Shown: positions 17,598-26,850, counted from the first letter of the stretch. The stretch: 64,000 nucleotides of DNA from an uncultured Christensenellaceae bacterium (GCA_910587825.1 CAJUNJ010000004.1:1-64000), one strand, 5' to 3'. Notes: generated by a model from the letters alone, not told the origin. Translations and numbers: made by a program.

Positions 17598-19277
17598 TTA
17601 TTTTTTAAACTGCTTAATCAATTCTTCCGCGTGCAACTTTGCAACGTCGGAATTTACGCTGCCGGTAAGCCGTACAATCTCGTCAATTTTCTCTTTGTTG
17701 TCCAATTTCCTTATTTTAGTATAGGTTTTTCCGCCCTCTTCTATTTTATATATTAAAAACTGGCTGTCGCTTGCGGCACAAACCTGCGGCAAATGCGATA
17801 CGGCTAAAATTTGTGTGGATTGGGATATTTCCATAAATTTTCTGGCTACGGTTCCCGCAGTATAACCGCTTATTCCCGCGTCGATTTCATCGAAAATGTA
17901 TGTAGAAATTCCGTTAACGTTTTTAAGTTTGGTTTTTACGGCAAGCATAAATCTGCTCATTTCTCCTCCGCTGATAACCTTGTTCAAAGTTTTAAGCGGT
18001 TCGCCCTTATTTGCCGAAAATTCAAAACTGATTTCGTCGCAACCGTTTGAAGACTGTAAATTCGCACTTTCTCTGTTATATTCGTTGAATTTTACACCGA
18101 ATTTCGCATCGGGAATATTCAATGTTTGAAGCTCCTTAACAACGCCGTCGCAAAAAATTTGTGCGGATTGCTTTCTTAAAATTGTTAATTTAGTACAAAT
18201 GTCAAAAATCTTGTCGTCGCACTCTTCGATTTTTTTTGTATATTTATCAATCATTGCGGCGTTATCGGAAATTAAATCAAACTCAGCCTGAGCTTTATCT
18301 TTGTACGCTAAAATTTCTTTTTCGTCGGCTCCGTACTTCTTTTTCAGTGTTTTAATAAGCGTAAGCCGCTCGTCAATATGTTGCGCTTCTTTTTCGTCAA
18401 ACGTAAGCCCGTCGGCAATATCTGAAAGACTTTCCGACAAATCCGCAACTTCTGCGCCCAGACCTTCAAGACGGGCTGAAATTTGGGCATATTCGTCGCC
18501 CAACCCCGAAATTCTGTTCAATTCGTGCACAGCCGAAGAAAGCCCGTCGCCGCACCCACCTTCGCCGTCAAGAATATTTTTAACGCAATTTACCGTAGAT
18601 AAAATTCTTTCGGAATTAATCACAATATTTTGTCGTGATTTCAAATCTTCAAATTCCCCTACTTTCAATTCTGCGCTTTCGATTTCGTTAATCTGAAAAC
18701 CAAGCAAATCAAGCTTTCGCGCACGTTCGGCTTCATCACCGCCGAGAACCGATATTTTTGCTTTGTATTCCTTTTTTTCCGAAATAAGATTTGATAGCTT
18801 TGCCTTTAAATCTATTGAGCTTTCACCGAGTAGCCCGTCAATAACTTTCAACTGATTTTCTTCGTTTAACAGAAAAAAATGTTCACTTTGACCGTGAACG
18901 TCCACAAGGTGTTGTGTAATATTTCTAAGCATTGACACAGTAACGGCATTACCGTTTATTTTAATAGAACCTTTACCGTCGGCGTTAAGCTTACGTGAAA
19001 TTATAATAGCGCCGTCGCACTCTATATCATATTCTCCAAGTTTGGCTACGGCTTCCGAATTGTCCTCAACGGAAAATTCGGCTTTAACAAACGCTTCGTG
19101 TTCTCCGTATCTAATCATAGTTCTGTCCGCTTTGCAGCCCAAAACAAAATTAACCGAGTCGAGAATTACCGATTTACCCGACCCCGTTTCTCCGGATAAT
19201 ACGTTTAATCCCCCGTCGAATAAAATATCGGCTTCGGAAATAAGCGCAACATTTTTAACGTACAATCTGCTTAACAT
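17598..19277 (-). CDS. recN: DNA repair protein RecN
   Basis: RecN is an SMC-like ATPase that acts early in double-strand break repair. The ATG at 19277 (MLSRLYVKNVALI) matches the family start; a longer reading would run into argR. Walker A is SGETGSGKSVI near residue 29, a long coiled-coil region covers about 150-360, and the C-terminal half has ISGGEMSRFMLA (signature), YIFDEIDAGISG (Walker B) and a SHLPQV switch. The length of about 559 residues is normal. It begins 1 bp from the argR stop. Confidence 0.96.
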   Translation of the reverse strand: MLSRLYVKNVALISEADILFDGGLNVLSGETGSGKSVILDSVNFVLGCKADRTMIRYGEHEAFVKAEFSVEDNSEAVAKLGEYDIECDGAIIISRKLNADGKGSIKINGNAVTVSMLRNITQHLVDVHGQSEHFFLLNEENQLKVIDGLLGESSIDLKAKLSNLISEKKEYKAKISVLGGDEAERARKLDLLGFQINEIESAELKVGEFEDLKSRQNIVINSERILSTVNCVKNILDGEGGCGDGLSSAVHELNRISGLGDEYAQISARLEGLGAEVADLSESLSDIADGLTFDEKEAQHIDERLTLIKTLKKKYGADEKEILAYKDKAQAEFDLISDNAAMIDKYTKKIEECDDKIFDICTKLTILRKQSAQIFCDGVVKELQTLNIPDAKFGVKFNEYNRESANLQSSNGCDEISFEFSANKGEPLKTLNKVISGGEMSRFMLAVKTKLKNVNGISTYIFDEIDAGISGYTAGTVARKFMEISQSTQILAVSHLPQVCAASDSQFLIYKIEEGGKTYTKIRKLDNKEKIDEIVRLTGSVNSDVAKLHAEELIKQFKK

Positions 19278-19278
19278 T

Positions 19279-19740
19279 TTATATGTACTCTTTAAGCCTG
19301 TCCGCAATAAGTTTTGTATTTTCGTTACTGTCGACAACAATAAGCAAAGTATCGTCACCAGCAACGCTTCCTATTATCTCTTTAAGTTGAAGCGAATCGA
19401 CAAACATTCCCGCCGAAGAGCCGTTACCTCGCATAGTTTTGATTACGATAATATTATTTGCATAACTTATAGTCTGAACGCACTCGCGGAACAAGGTCTT
19501 CATCTTACCTCTTACCGAATCGTCGTCGCTTTCAAGACATGCATATTTATACTTTTTGGTAGTGCCTGAAATTTTATATAATTTCAATTCTTTGATATCG
19601 CGTGAAATGGTTGCTTGCGTAACGTTAAAATTAAGTCTGTTAAGTTCTTCGCAAAGTTCTTCCTGCGTGTCAATTTCCTTTACTGAAATAATTTCCAAAA
19701 TTTTCTGTTGTCTTGCGTTCCTATGCATCATTTGCTCCAT
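19279..19740 (-). CDS. argR: Arginine repressor ArgR
   Basis: ArgR is a hexameric, arginine-dependent repressor of arginine biosynthesis and activator of catabolism. The 153-residue protein has an N-terminal winged helix with the TQATISRDIKEL recognition motif near residue 41. Its C-terminal core has the GNGSSAG and GDDTLLIV elements that form the arginine-binding trimer. The gene sits in the conserved nadK-argR-recN order. An ATG pair near the start (MEQMMHR) leaves the exact N-terminus open by a few residues. Confidence 0.95.
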   Translation of the reverse strand: MEQMMHRNARQQKILEIISVKEIDTQEELCEELNRLNFNVTQATISRDIKELKLYKISGTTKKYKYACLESDDDSVRGKMKTLFRECVQTISYANNIIVIKTMRGNGSSAGMFVDSLQLKEIIGSVAGDDTLLIVVDSNENTKLIADRLKEYI

Positions 19741-20537
19741 TTATTAAGTTTAATTAATAGCTTTTTAAAGAAATCTTTATCGCCTCTTGTAATGAATTCG
19801 ACAAAGTATTTCGATTTTTTGACTTTAATTACCTCTAAGTCTATTACATCTACAATTTTTCCGTCAACAACGAGATTTAAAGCCGACCTGCAACTCTTCG
19901 GCTCAATTCTAAGCACAGAATTATCATTGAAAACTACCGGTCTTGAATGTAATGAATGTGCGCAAATCGGCGTCATAATAAAAGCGCTTAAATCCGGCGT
20001 AAGTATGGAGCCGCCCGCAGATAACGAATAAGCCGTAGACCCTGTCGGCGTGCTTACTATAATGCCGTCAGACAAATAATTATCGACGGTAATTCCGTCA
20101 ATTTCAGCCCGAAGTTCAACTGTATTGCTGAAATTCTGTAAACCTGTGCTTCTTTGGATTACAAGGTCGTTTAAAGCAAGATAAGTTTTGCCTTTACAAC
20201 ATATTTCAAGCATTGCGCGTCTGTTTACGACATAATTGCCATCACAGACCAGCTTAACGGCTTCCACATATTTTTCAGGTTCGAACTCCGCCAAAAAACC
20301 GAGATGCCCGTAATTTATACCTAAAATTTTAATACCGCGCAACGCGCACTCCGACGCAATATTTAAAATAGTTCCGTCTCCGCCGAGAACAAACAAAACG
20401 TCTAACCCGTCAAGATTCGAACCGTCCTTTACAACCGTGCAAGAACAAGAATATTCTTCAAGCATTTGCATCATCGGTTTGAGATAGCGCTCTATTAATG
20501 ATAATCGGTTTTTATTATAATATATGCCCGCTTTCAT
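19728..20537 (-). CDS. nadK: NAD kinase
   Basis: NAD kinase phosphorylates NAD to NADP. The GGDGT motif is in LFVLGGDGTIL, and the second family signature is in ISDGIIVSTPTGSTAY-type sequence (NYLSDGIIVSTPTGSTAYS near residue 140). The ATG at 20537 (MKAGIYYNKN) gives the conserved N-terminal strand; another in-frame ATG at 20546 is possible, and no clear ribosome-binding site separates them. It overlaps argR by 13 nt. Confidence 0.94.
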   Translation of the reverse strand: MKAGIYYNKNRLSLIERYLKPMMQMLEEYSCSCTVVKDGSNLDGLDVLFVLGGDGTILNIASECALRGIKILGINYGHLGFLAEFEPEKYVEAVKLVCDGNYVVNRRAMLEICCKGKTYLALNDLVIQRSTGLQNFSNTVELRAEIDGITVDNYLSDGIIVSTPTGSTAYSLSAGGSILTPDLSAFIMTPICAHSLHSRPVVFNDNSVLRIEPKSCRSALNLVVDGKIVDVIDLEVIKVKKSKYFVEFITRGDKDFFKKLLIKLNKWSK

Positions 20538-20591
20538 CTGTATCATTATATATCTTTTTATACAAATATGCAAACAAAAAGCCTATTAAAT

Positions 20592-21350
20592 TCATAATTT
20601 AATAGACTTTATTAATAATTTATCAAATTTTTGAGTAATTGCACTTTTTTCAAACAATGCGAGATACTCAATATTTTTACCTGCAACAACGGGCGCATTG
20701 GTAAGTTTCAACGGTTTTAAGTTACAGCTTTCCGCGAAATCCAAAACTTTGAATAATATTTTTCTATGCATTTCGGCATCCTTAACAATGCCGTTTTTAC
20801 CTACGCTTCTGCTTTCACATTCGAATTGCGGTTTAATCAACGCAATTACATTTGCACCGTCTTTAATTATATTGCTTACACCTTCGAGTATATAAGTCAA
20901 AGAAATAAAACTTACGTCTATCACCACGCAGTCAAGCTCTTCTTCAAACAAGTCTTTCGATAAATTTCTTGCATTGAAATTGTCTATAACCCTTATATTG
21001 GGTCCGATAAGGCTTTTATCTAACTGGCTTTCCCCCACGTCAATGCAATAAACTTTTTTCGCCCCGTTTTGTAAAAGACAGTCGGTAAAGCCTCCCGTAC
21101 TCGCCCCGATGTCTGCAAAAACTTTGCCTTTTACCGAAAAATTGAAATCCTTTAATGCTTTACTCAGTTTAAAACCGCCAACGGAAACATAACTTTCTGC
21201 GGCGGTCAATATTTCAATTTTATCGTTTTCACGGTATTCGCAGGAAGGTTCGGCAGGCTTTCCGTTTACAAGAACTAACCATTTGCGTATAGCAAAAGCG
21301 GCTTTTGTGCGCGAGCCGAAATTCTCTGCTAAAAATTTATCCAATCTCAT
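20592..21350 (-). CDS. tlyA: TlyA-family rRNA 2'-O-methyltransferase
   Basis: TlyA-type enzymes 2'-O-methylate cytidines of ribosomal RNA. The 252-residue protein has an N-terminal S4 RNA-binding domain (MRLDKFLAENFGSRTKA, residues 1-60) and an FtsJ/RrmJ-like SAM domain with DIGASTGGFTDCLL near residue 77. It sits between dxs and nadK as in most Clostridia and overlaps dxs by 14 nt. Older annotation calls this family hemolysin A, but the methyltransferase role is better supported. Confidence 0.93.
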   Translation of the reverse strand: MRLDKFLAENFGSRTKAAFAIRKWLVLVNGKPAEPSCEYRENDKIEILTAAESYVSVGGFKLSKALKDFNFSVKGKVFADIGASTGGFTDCLLQNGAKKVYCIDVGESQLDKSLIGPNIRVIDNFNARNLSKDLFEEELDCVVIDVSFISLTYILEGVSNIIKDGANVIALIKPQFECESRSVGKNGIVKDAEMHRKILFKVLDFAESCNLKPLKLTNAPVVAGKNIEYLALFEKSAITQKFDKLLIKSIKL

Positions 21351-23070
21351 TTTCTATATATTCCGCTATTGCGCCGCAGTTAAGCCCAAGTCCGTCCATA
21401 AGTTCACCTACGCCGCCGTGAGCAATAAATTCGTCGCCGTAAGCAAAGTTTTTTATTCTTTTATCTTTGTCCGAATAATAACAGTCTATCAGTGAACCCA
21501 GCCCGCCAGCAAGCATATTGTCTTCAATAGTTACTATACGGTTTTCGGACAGACTATCAAGCATTGCTTTATCAAGCGGTTTAACAAACCTTGCGTTGAT
21601 AACTTTTACGGCAATATTTTTTTCTTCGAGAATTTGAGAAGCAGCTAACGCAAGAGATACGGCGCGTTCGCCGCAGGCGATGACTGCGCATTTTCCATCG
21701 CCTTTTTTAAGAATTTCCCACTTCCCCAAAACGATTTCGGACTGTTGACGGAAAACCCTTACCCCTTCGCGCGGATAACGAATAGCCAGAGGCGCATTAT
21801 AACCCGCACTGAATTTAACCATCGCTTCGAATTCTTTAACGTCTTTCGGTACGGCAATGGCAAGATTGGGTACAGAACTTAAAAAAGATATATCAAAGAC
21901 GCCCTGATGTGTCTCTCCGTCCGAACCGGAAATTCCCGCCCTGTCGATACACAAGGTCACAGGTAGGTTTTGACTGCATATATCGATAACTATTTCATCG
22001 TAAGAACGCTGTAAAAAAGTAGAATAGACGGCATAATAAGGTTTAAGCCCTGCAGCCGCCATAGACGCGCACAGTATTGTTGCGTGTTCTTCGCAAATGC
22101 CGACGTCAACCGAACGCCCGGGATATTTTTCAAAGAAACCGCCAAGTCCCAAGCTCGAAGTCATTGCCGCCGTAACGGCCACTATCCTTTCGTCCTTTTC
22201 AGCAAGCCCACTAAGCGTTGCCCCCAAAACTTCAGAATACTCTTTTGAATAATTGTCCGAACTCGAAATGGAAATTCCGTGCGTGGCTTCGGGGTTTTCT
22301 TCACAGAATTCATATCCCTTTCCCTTTTGGGTCATTACGTGTAAAATTACAGACTGCGTCTTTAATGCTTCTTTAATTTCGGTAAGTTTTTCAATCATAC
22401 CGACGAGATTGTTACCGTCGTATACACCGTCATATTTAAACCCGAAACGTTCGAAAATAGTCGCGTGCCTTTGGCGCTTGGCGTTATGTGCACTGTCGTT
22501 ACTAAGTATTTCAAGATATTCGTGCATACTTCCCACCGTCGGGGAAATCGACATCCCGTTATCGTTCAATATTACCAGAATGCGGGTATTCAACAGTCTT
22601 AAACTGTTAAAAGCTTCGTAAATAAGACCGTTATTAAAGGAACCGTCGCCTATTAAGGCAATTACATTAAAATCTTCACCTTTCACATCGCGTGCTTTGG
22701 CTATGCCGAGCGCGGCTGATACCGAAGTACCCGCGTGACCGGTGTTATAGCAGTCGTATTCACTTTCTTCGCGTTTGGGAAAACCCGAAAGCCCGCCCTT
22801 CTTCCTTATCGTAGAAAATTTATCCGCTCTTCCCGACAATAATTTATGCGTGTAGCACTGATGACCTACGTCGAATACTATTTTATCCCGCGGAAAATCG
22901 AATACGTAATGCAAGGCAACCGTTAATTCCACGGTTCCGAGATTTGAAGAAAGATGTCCGCCGTTTTTGAAGACGGTGGAAATAATTTCCTGACGGGCTT
23001 TATCGCACAGTTGCGAAAGCTCGGATAAATTCATACTCTTTATTTGCCCTGCATTAAGTTCAAGCATCAT
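21337..23070 (-). CDS. dxs: 1-deoxy-D-xylulose-5-phosphate synthase
   Basis: DXS condenses pyruvate and glyceraldehyde 3-phosphate, the first step of the MEP isoprenoid pathway, using thiamine diphosphate. The ThDP motif runs from GDGSFNNGLIYEAFN (near residue 141) to LNDNGMSI. The transketolase pyrimidine-binding domain has GICEEHATILCASMA near residue 325. At 577 residues it is shorter than the roughly 620 usual for the family, but both halves look complete. The ispA gene nearby encodes a later step of the same pathway. Confidence 0.96.
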   Translation of the reverse strand: MMLELNAGQIKSMNLSELSQLCDKARQEIISTVFKNGGHLSSNLGTVELTVALHYVFDFPRDKIVFDVGHQCYTHKLLSGRADKFSTIRKKGGLSGFPKREESEYDCYNTGHAGTSVSAALGIAKARDVKGEDFNVIALIGDGSFNNGLIYEAFNSLRLLNTRILVILNDNGMSISPTVGSMHEYLEILSNDSAHNAKRQRHATIFERFGFKYDGVYDGNNLVGMIEKLTEIKEALKTQSVILHVMTQKGKGYEFCEENPEATHGISISSSDNYSKEYSEVLGATLSGLAEKDERIVAVTAAMTSSLGLGGFFEKYPGRSVDVGICEEHATILCASMAAAGLKPYYAVYSTFLQRSYDEIVIDICSQNLPVTLCIDRAGISGSDGETHQGVFDISFLSSVPNLAIAVPKDVKEFEAMVKFSAGYNAPLAIRYPREGVRVFRQQSEIVLGKWEILKKGDGKCAVIACGERAVSLALAASQILEEKNIAVKVINARFVKPLDKAMLDSLSENRIVTIEDNMLAGGLGSLIDCYYSDKDKRIKNFAYGDEFIAHGGVGELMDGLGLNCGAIAEYIENEIG

Positions 23071-23669
23071 TTTTCCTTTTTAAAGAACGTAGTAAATTTG
23101 GCAAAACCGAAAACTATCTGCTTGTTATATTTAATAGCAAAATGTTTTGAAATAGCTTTACCGCCGACAGTCAAAGCGCCTATCAATGCGCTTATGCCTA
23201 TCGACACTATAATCTCCCAAACAGTGCCTTTATTTGCGGCAATGTATACGACAAGCACGGTACCCGCGGCTCCGCTGACGATACCGCAGATATCGCCTAT
23301 TACATCGGCAAAAATACTGCCGAGTTTAGTAGCGTTACGGCAGAAAGTAACGGCACGTTTTGCCCCCTTAATTTTGTTTGACGCCATTGCGTGAAAAGCT
23401 TCCGCATTACTTGTAAGTATTGCGTTTGCCAGAATGTCGCAACCGATATTCAGAACAAGCAGCACAAGCAAAACTATAACGCAAATATAAACAGGACTGT
23501 TTTTTATGGAAATTTCAGTCAAAGCACTGAAAATTACCGTAAGAGCAAATGAAAGGAATAATACTCCCAACCCCCAGGCAAGCCAGTCGGGAACAACTTT
23601 TTTCTTCTTGCCTGTTTTTTTCTTTTTAGCTTGATTGTCGTTTTTATTTAAATCGTCGTCTTTTTCCAT
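23067..23669 (-). CDS. oapA: OLE RNA-associated membrane protein OapA
   Basis: This membrane protein of about 200 residues has a lysine-rich N-terminus (KKKKTGKKKK) and four hydrophobic segments. A conserved stretch with CRNATKLGSIFADVIGD carries a DxxxD motif. OapA is the known membrane partner that binds OLE RNA and anchors the complex, and its gene lies directly next to the ole gene. Here it starts 17 bp after the terminator of the candidate OLE RNA and overlaps dxs by 4 nt. The ATG at 23669 is chosen because upstream residues lie in the terminator. No Shine-Dalgarno is visible. The call rests on context, topology and the DxxxD motif together. Confidence 0.8.
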   Translation of the reverse strand: MEKDDDLNKNDNQAKKKKTGKKKKVVPDWLAWGLGVLFLSFALTVIFSALTEISIKNSPVYICVIVLLVLLVLNIGCDILANAILTSNAEAFHAMASNKIKGAKRAVTFCRNATKLGSIFADVIGDICGIVSGAAGTVLVVYIAANKGTVWEIIVSIGISALIGALTVGGKAISKHFAIKYNKQIVFGFAKFTTFFKKEK

Positions 23670-23685
23670 AAATTTTATAACTATT

Positions 23686-23710
23686 AAAAATACGCACAAT
23701 CCGTGTGCGT
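23686..23710 (-). terminator. Terminator at the 3' end of OLE RNA
   Basis: On the minus strand ACGCACA, a CGGAT loop and TGTGCGT form a perfect 7-bp stem, followed by ATTTTT. The terminator ends 17 bp before the oapA start, so oapA needs read-through from this promoter or another start site. Confidence 0.85.
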
Positions 23711-24278
23711 AAAAAAATAAATATAGTGGTTTATATTAAATAAACTTTGCGGCTTAGGTCCGGTAGGATTTCCCTCAGTCCCACTCCCCGTCGCCGAAGA
23801 AGCAGTTTCCTTTTAAGGGACTGAATGCAAAATTACATCACCGAATCACCACTTAGTCCACACCGTAATCTCTAATATAAAAACAGTCTAGAAGCTTTCC
23901 TTGACAATTACCACCAAGCTTATCTTCTTTTGCAAAATCAATTTCAAGCGGCAATGGATAACAAACGTTTGGCCGAACAAATGCTATCGTAAATTCCGCT
24001 ATCCGCTGTTTTCACTCAAAGCAGGCTACTCTGTACCAAGCTTTCGCCTGATAGCAGGTTTATACTGTCAGAATTTTGTTTCTGCCAGCCTCCACGGTAA
24101 ATGGGTTAGGCTGCGGTATGCCGTTACCAAGCTCCCATAAACCTTTACTCCCAGCATCCACCCACTTTTGGCAAAAGCAAGCAAACACCAGAAACTTCAT
24201 CGATATGCCCTTTGACGGTATTTTACCCCCGCCTTCGCATCAATGGTTATTGACTAGAATACTGCACCACTATATATC
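23686..24278 (-). ncRNA. ole: OLE RNA (ornate, large noncoding RNA)
   Basis: The 620 bp between ispA and oapA hold no convincing gene but have a strong minus-strand promoter (24285-24313) and a perfect terminator (23686-23710). They define a transcript of about 593 nt, close to the roughly 600 nt known for OLE RNA. The order nusB-folD-ispA-OLE-oapA-dxs-tlyA-nadK-argR-recN is the published OLE neighbourhood. Many short complementary segments and a higher GC content than nearby spacers fit a structured RNA. OLE RNA forms a membrane-bound particle with OapA and is linked to cold, alcohol and magnesium stress. I could not run a covariance model, so the family call comes from context, size and boundaries. 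Confidence 0.82.
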
Positions 24279-24284
24279 ACACAG

Positions 24285-24313
24285 ATTATATCATAATATT
24301 ATATTAAAGTCAA
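24285..24313 (-). promoter_or_regulatory. Sigma-A-type promoter of OLE RNA
   Basis: On the minus strand TTGACT (24308-24313), an exact 17-bp spacer and a perfect TATAAT (24285-24290) lie just upstream of the RNA, before the ispA stop region. The start site would be near 24278. Confidence 0.85.
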
Positions 24314-24320
24314 TAGAAAA

Positions 24321-25199
24321 TCAGTTAATTCTTTGCCTCACGAAATTAACTAAATCTTTTAAAAACTCTGTATTGCCGTTAAAACTTTCAAGTATCTTTA
24401 CGCATCTTTCGCAAAGCAAATCGGCTTTGACGTTACTTTTATCAAGCCCGTATAGTCTTACACTTGTATATTTGCCTTCCGCGCTGTCCTTGCCAACGCT
24501 TTTGCCTAAATTTTCGAAATTGCCTTCGACGTCGAGAATATCGTCTGTTATCTGGAACAAAAAACCAAGGTCGCGCCCGAACAGTTTCAATTCGGAATAA
24601 TATTTGCCCCCGCATAGGATACTGGGTACTACGACTGCCGCCATAATAAGTTTTGAAGTCTTGTTTTCGTAAATGAAATCAAGAACGTCTTCATCTATTT
24701 CGCTATCGTTTTGATGCAATAAATCTGCGGATTGCCCCGCAATCATTCCTTTTATACCCGCGCAGTCGCAGATATATTTTGCCGCAGACACATACTCGCT
24801 GCCGTTGAAACATTCGCCGAATAAAACCGAATATGCAGTATTTAACAGCCCGTCGCCCGCAAGTACGGCATTGCCCGTACCGTATACTTTATGGTTGGAA
24901 GGTTTTCCGCGCCTGAAATCGTCATTATCCATTTCGGGCAAATCGTCGTGAATTAATGAATAAGTATGAATAAGCTCCAACGCAAGCGCAAAATTTTTAA
25001 GTTTTTGGCTATCAAGCCCTAAAAGTTTGCCTACGGCAAACATAAGAACGGGGCGTATGCGCTTACCGCCAAGTCTGAGACTGTAAATTAAACTGTCGTT
25101 CAATATTTCGGGTTTGCAGTCAAGTCCGGCACAGAAGCTGTCCAAAATACCGTCAAACGATTTTTTTAAATTTTCGTAATTTAATTCAAATTCAGTCAA
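24321..25199 (-). CDS. ispA: Farnesyl/geranylgeranyl diphosphate synthase (IspA type)
   Basis: This trans-isoprenyl diphosphate synthase condenses DMAPP or GPP with IPP. The first aspartate-rich motif is in HDDLPEMDND near residue 84, the second is in ITDDILDVEG near 216, and GKRIRPVL is near 44. The 292-residue length is typical. The start codon is TTG, placed 7 nt after a strong TAAGGAG ribosome-binding site, and overlaps the folD stop by 4 nt. xseA/xseB, often adjacent in Clostridia, are not seen here. Confidence 0.94.
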   Translation of the reverse strand: MTEFELNYENLKKSFDGILDSFCAGLDCKPEILNDSLIYSLRLGGKRIRPVLMFAVGKLLGLDSQKLKNFALALELIHTYSLIHDDLPEMDNDDFRRGKPSNHKVYGTGNAVLAGDGLLNTAYSVLFGECFNGSEYVSAAKYICDCAGIKGMIAGQSADLLHQNDSEIDEDVLDFIYENKTSKLIMAAVVVPSILCGGKYYSELKLFGRDLGFLFQITDDILDVEGNFENLGKSVGKDSAEGKYTSVRLYGLDKSNVKADLLCERCVKILESFNGNTEFLKDLVNFVRQRIN

Positions 25200-26044
25200 T
25201 TACATCTCCTTACAGCCGCAAGATAAGTATTATACATAAGCATAGTTATAGTCATCGGGCCCACTCCGCCGGGAACAGGCGTGATATAGGAACACTTTTC
25301 TTTAACGTTTTCAAAGTCAACGTCGCCGCAAAGTTTACCGTTTTTGTCCCTGTTCATTCCTACGTCAACTACTATTGCACCCTGTTTTATCATATCGGCG
25401 GTTATAAATTTCGCCTTGCCGATTGCCGCCACAATTATATCGGCTTTTAAACACTCATCTTTCAAATTTTCCGTTTTGCTGTGACATACAGTAACGGTTG
25501 CGTCTGCGTTAAGCAACAGCATTGCCATAGGCTTGCCTACGATATTAGACCTGCCTACAACTACTGCCTTTTTACCTTTGACGGATATATTTTCGTGTTC
25601 AAGCATTTTCATAACACCGTAAGGCGTACACGCGACAAGGCTTTGGCTGTTAATACACAAACTACCTATGTTCTCGGCAGAAAATCCGTCAACGTCCTTA
25701 TGCTTAGGGATAAGCTTTAAAACTTTTTCGCTGTCTATATGCTTAGGCAACGGTAATTGCACAAGTATTCCGTGAACGTTGTTATCTTCCGCAAGTTCGG
25801 AAATAAGACCGCATAAATCATTTTGCGGGGTTTCCGCAGGCAAATAGTATGCATAAGATTTTATACCAACCTCTTCACAGGCTTTTATTTTATTTCTTAC
25901 GTAAACCTGCGATGCCTGGTTATCGCCGACAAGAATTACGGCAAGCCCTATCTCCTTACCTTCTTTTGCTTGTTCCGCTACGTCGCTTTTAATTTTTTTG
26001 CGCATTTCCGAGGCAATAAGTTTTCCGTCGATAATCTTATACAT
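25196..26044 (-). CDS. folD: Methylenetetrahydrofolate dehydrogenase/cyclohydrolase
   Basis: FolD interconverts methylene-, methenyl- and formyl-tetrahydrofolate for one-carbon metabolism. The 282-residue protein has the catalytic YVRNK motif (SQVYVRNKIKA near residue 48), the ILVQLPLPKH motif near 95 and the VVGRSNIVGKPMA Rossmann stretch near 162, and ends with the PGGVGPMTITML signature. It lies between nusB and ispA and overlaps both by a few bases. Confidence 0.97.
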   Translation of the reverse strand: MYKIIDGKLIASEMRKKIKSDVAEQAKEGKEIGLAVILVGDNQASQVYVRNKIKACEEVGIKSYAYYLPAETPQNDLCGLISELAEDNNVHGILVQLPLPKHIDSEKVLKLIPKHKDVDGFSAENIGSLCINSQSLVACTPYGVMKMLEHENISVKGKKAVVVGRSNIVGKPMAMLLLNADATVTVCHSKTENLKDECLKADIIVAAIGKAKFITADMIKQGAIVVDVGMNRDKNGKLCGDVDFENVKEKCSYITPVPGGVGPMTITMLMYNTYLAAVRRCN

Positions 26045-26441
26045 TCTTTTTCTCTCTGATAATTTCCGAAAGTATTCCGCTTACAAACGACGCGCTCTTT
26101 TCGGAAGAATACTTAGATGCTATGTTAGCCGCTTCGTTGACAGCTACCGCATCCGGTATATCGTCCGTATAAAGTATTTCGGCAAGCGCAATAAACAATA
26201 TGCTCTTGTCGGCGGGGAATAAACCGGATTCCGGAAACAAACGCGAGTGTTTATCGAGAATTACGGTAAATTCTTCCCTTTTCGCGTCAATAATATTTAA
26301 TACTCTATCGCAGTATTCCGCGTCGTTGCCGGCAACCTTTTCCGCCTTGTATAGCGCGCTTTTAAAGCCGCTGTCAACGCCGCCAGTAAATTGTGAAGCA
26401 AATATAATTTTAAAAAGTGTTTCTCTTGCTAACGTTCTCAT
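26037..26441 (-). CDS. nusB: Transcription antitermination factor NusB
   Basis: NusB joins NusE and NusA in the complex that prevents premature termination of rRNA transcription. The protein of about 134 residues is all helical and starts with the family pattern MRTLARETLFKIIFA. It has AVNEAANIASKYSSEKSASFVSGIL at the C-terminus, like the family's AVNEAVELAK...F-NGVL signature. The ATG at 26441 is chosen over a TTG five codons upstream. It overlaps folD by 8 nt. Confidence 0.9.
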   Translation of the reverse strand: MRTLARETLFKIIFASQFTGGVDSGFKSALYKAEKVAGNDAEYCDRVLNIIDAKREEFTVILDKHSRLFPESGLFPADKSILFIALAEILYTDDIPDAVAVNEAANIASKYSSEKSASFVSGILSEIIREKKNV

Positions 26442-26458
26442 AAATTTAAAAAGCAAAT

Positions 26459-26484
26459 ATTCCCTTAAAAAACTTTAAGGGAAT
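26459..26484 (-). terminator. Terminator between asp23 and nusB
   Basis: Arms ATTCCCTTAAA (26459-26469) and TTTAAGGGAAT (26474-26484) are perfect inverted repeats around a 4-nt loop. On the minus strand the stem is followed by TTTGCTTTTTAA. It lies between the asp23 stop and the nusB start. Confidence 0.75.
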
Positions 26485-26495
26485 AAACGTAATAT

Positions 26496-26831
26496 TTACA
26501 ATGCCGAATTTTCGGGGAAATGTACGTCCTGAATATGAACGTTTACCTTCGCAACCTTATATTTCGTCATCGACTCGACGTTGTGTTTTATAGACTGCTG
26601 AATTTTGAATGCAAGCGACGGGACGTTATAATTTGCGTCTACTTTAACGCTTATGTCCGCAATTATCCCCTCTTTGTCGAAATTCAGTTTTACACCCTTG
26701 TTCTTGTTGTTGAGAAGCATAACGCCATCAACTTCGCTTATAGCAAGAGCGACAATTCCGCTGACTATATTCGAATTGTAGATTACGTTACCCTTTTGCG
26801 TAGAAGTAGGGTCGTGTCTTATATGTGCCAT
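26496..26831 (-). CDS. Asp23/Gls24 family envelope stress protein
   Basis: This 111-residue Asp23-family protein has GNVIYNSNIVSGIVALAISEVDGV near its start and the ISVKVDANYNVPSLAFKIQQSI core. Relatives cluster at the membrane and respond to envelope stress, but molecular function is poorly known. In Clostridia it commonly lies between spoIIIAH and nusB. The ATG at 26831 follows an AAGGAG ribosome-binding site; an in-frame ATG six codons earlier lacks one. A good promoter (26851-26879) starts this transcript. Confidence 0.88.
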   Translation of the reverse strand: MAHIRHDPTSTQKGNVIYNSNIVSGIVALAISEVDGVMLLNNKNKGVKLNFDKEGIIADISVKVDANYNVPSLAFKIQQSIKHNVESMTKYKVAKVNVHIQDVHFPENSAL

Positions 26832-26850
26832 ATCTGTCTCCTTAATCATT

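Noticed and set aside
23700..24300. tmRNA, RNase P RNA or 6S RNA in the gap between ispA and oapA
   Set aside because: I saw no tRNA-like end and no conserved RNase P core on either strand; size and neighbours fit OLE RNA better.
24076..24600. Plus-strand open frame of 174 codons overlapping ispA and the OLE region
   Set aside because: It runs antisense to ispA and the noncoding RNA, has no ribosome-binding site and no recognisable domain.
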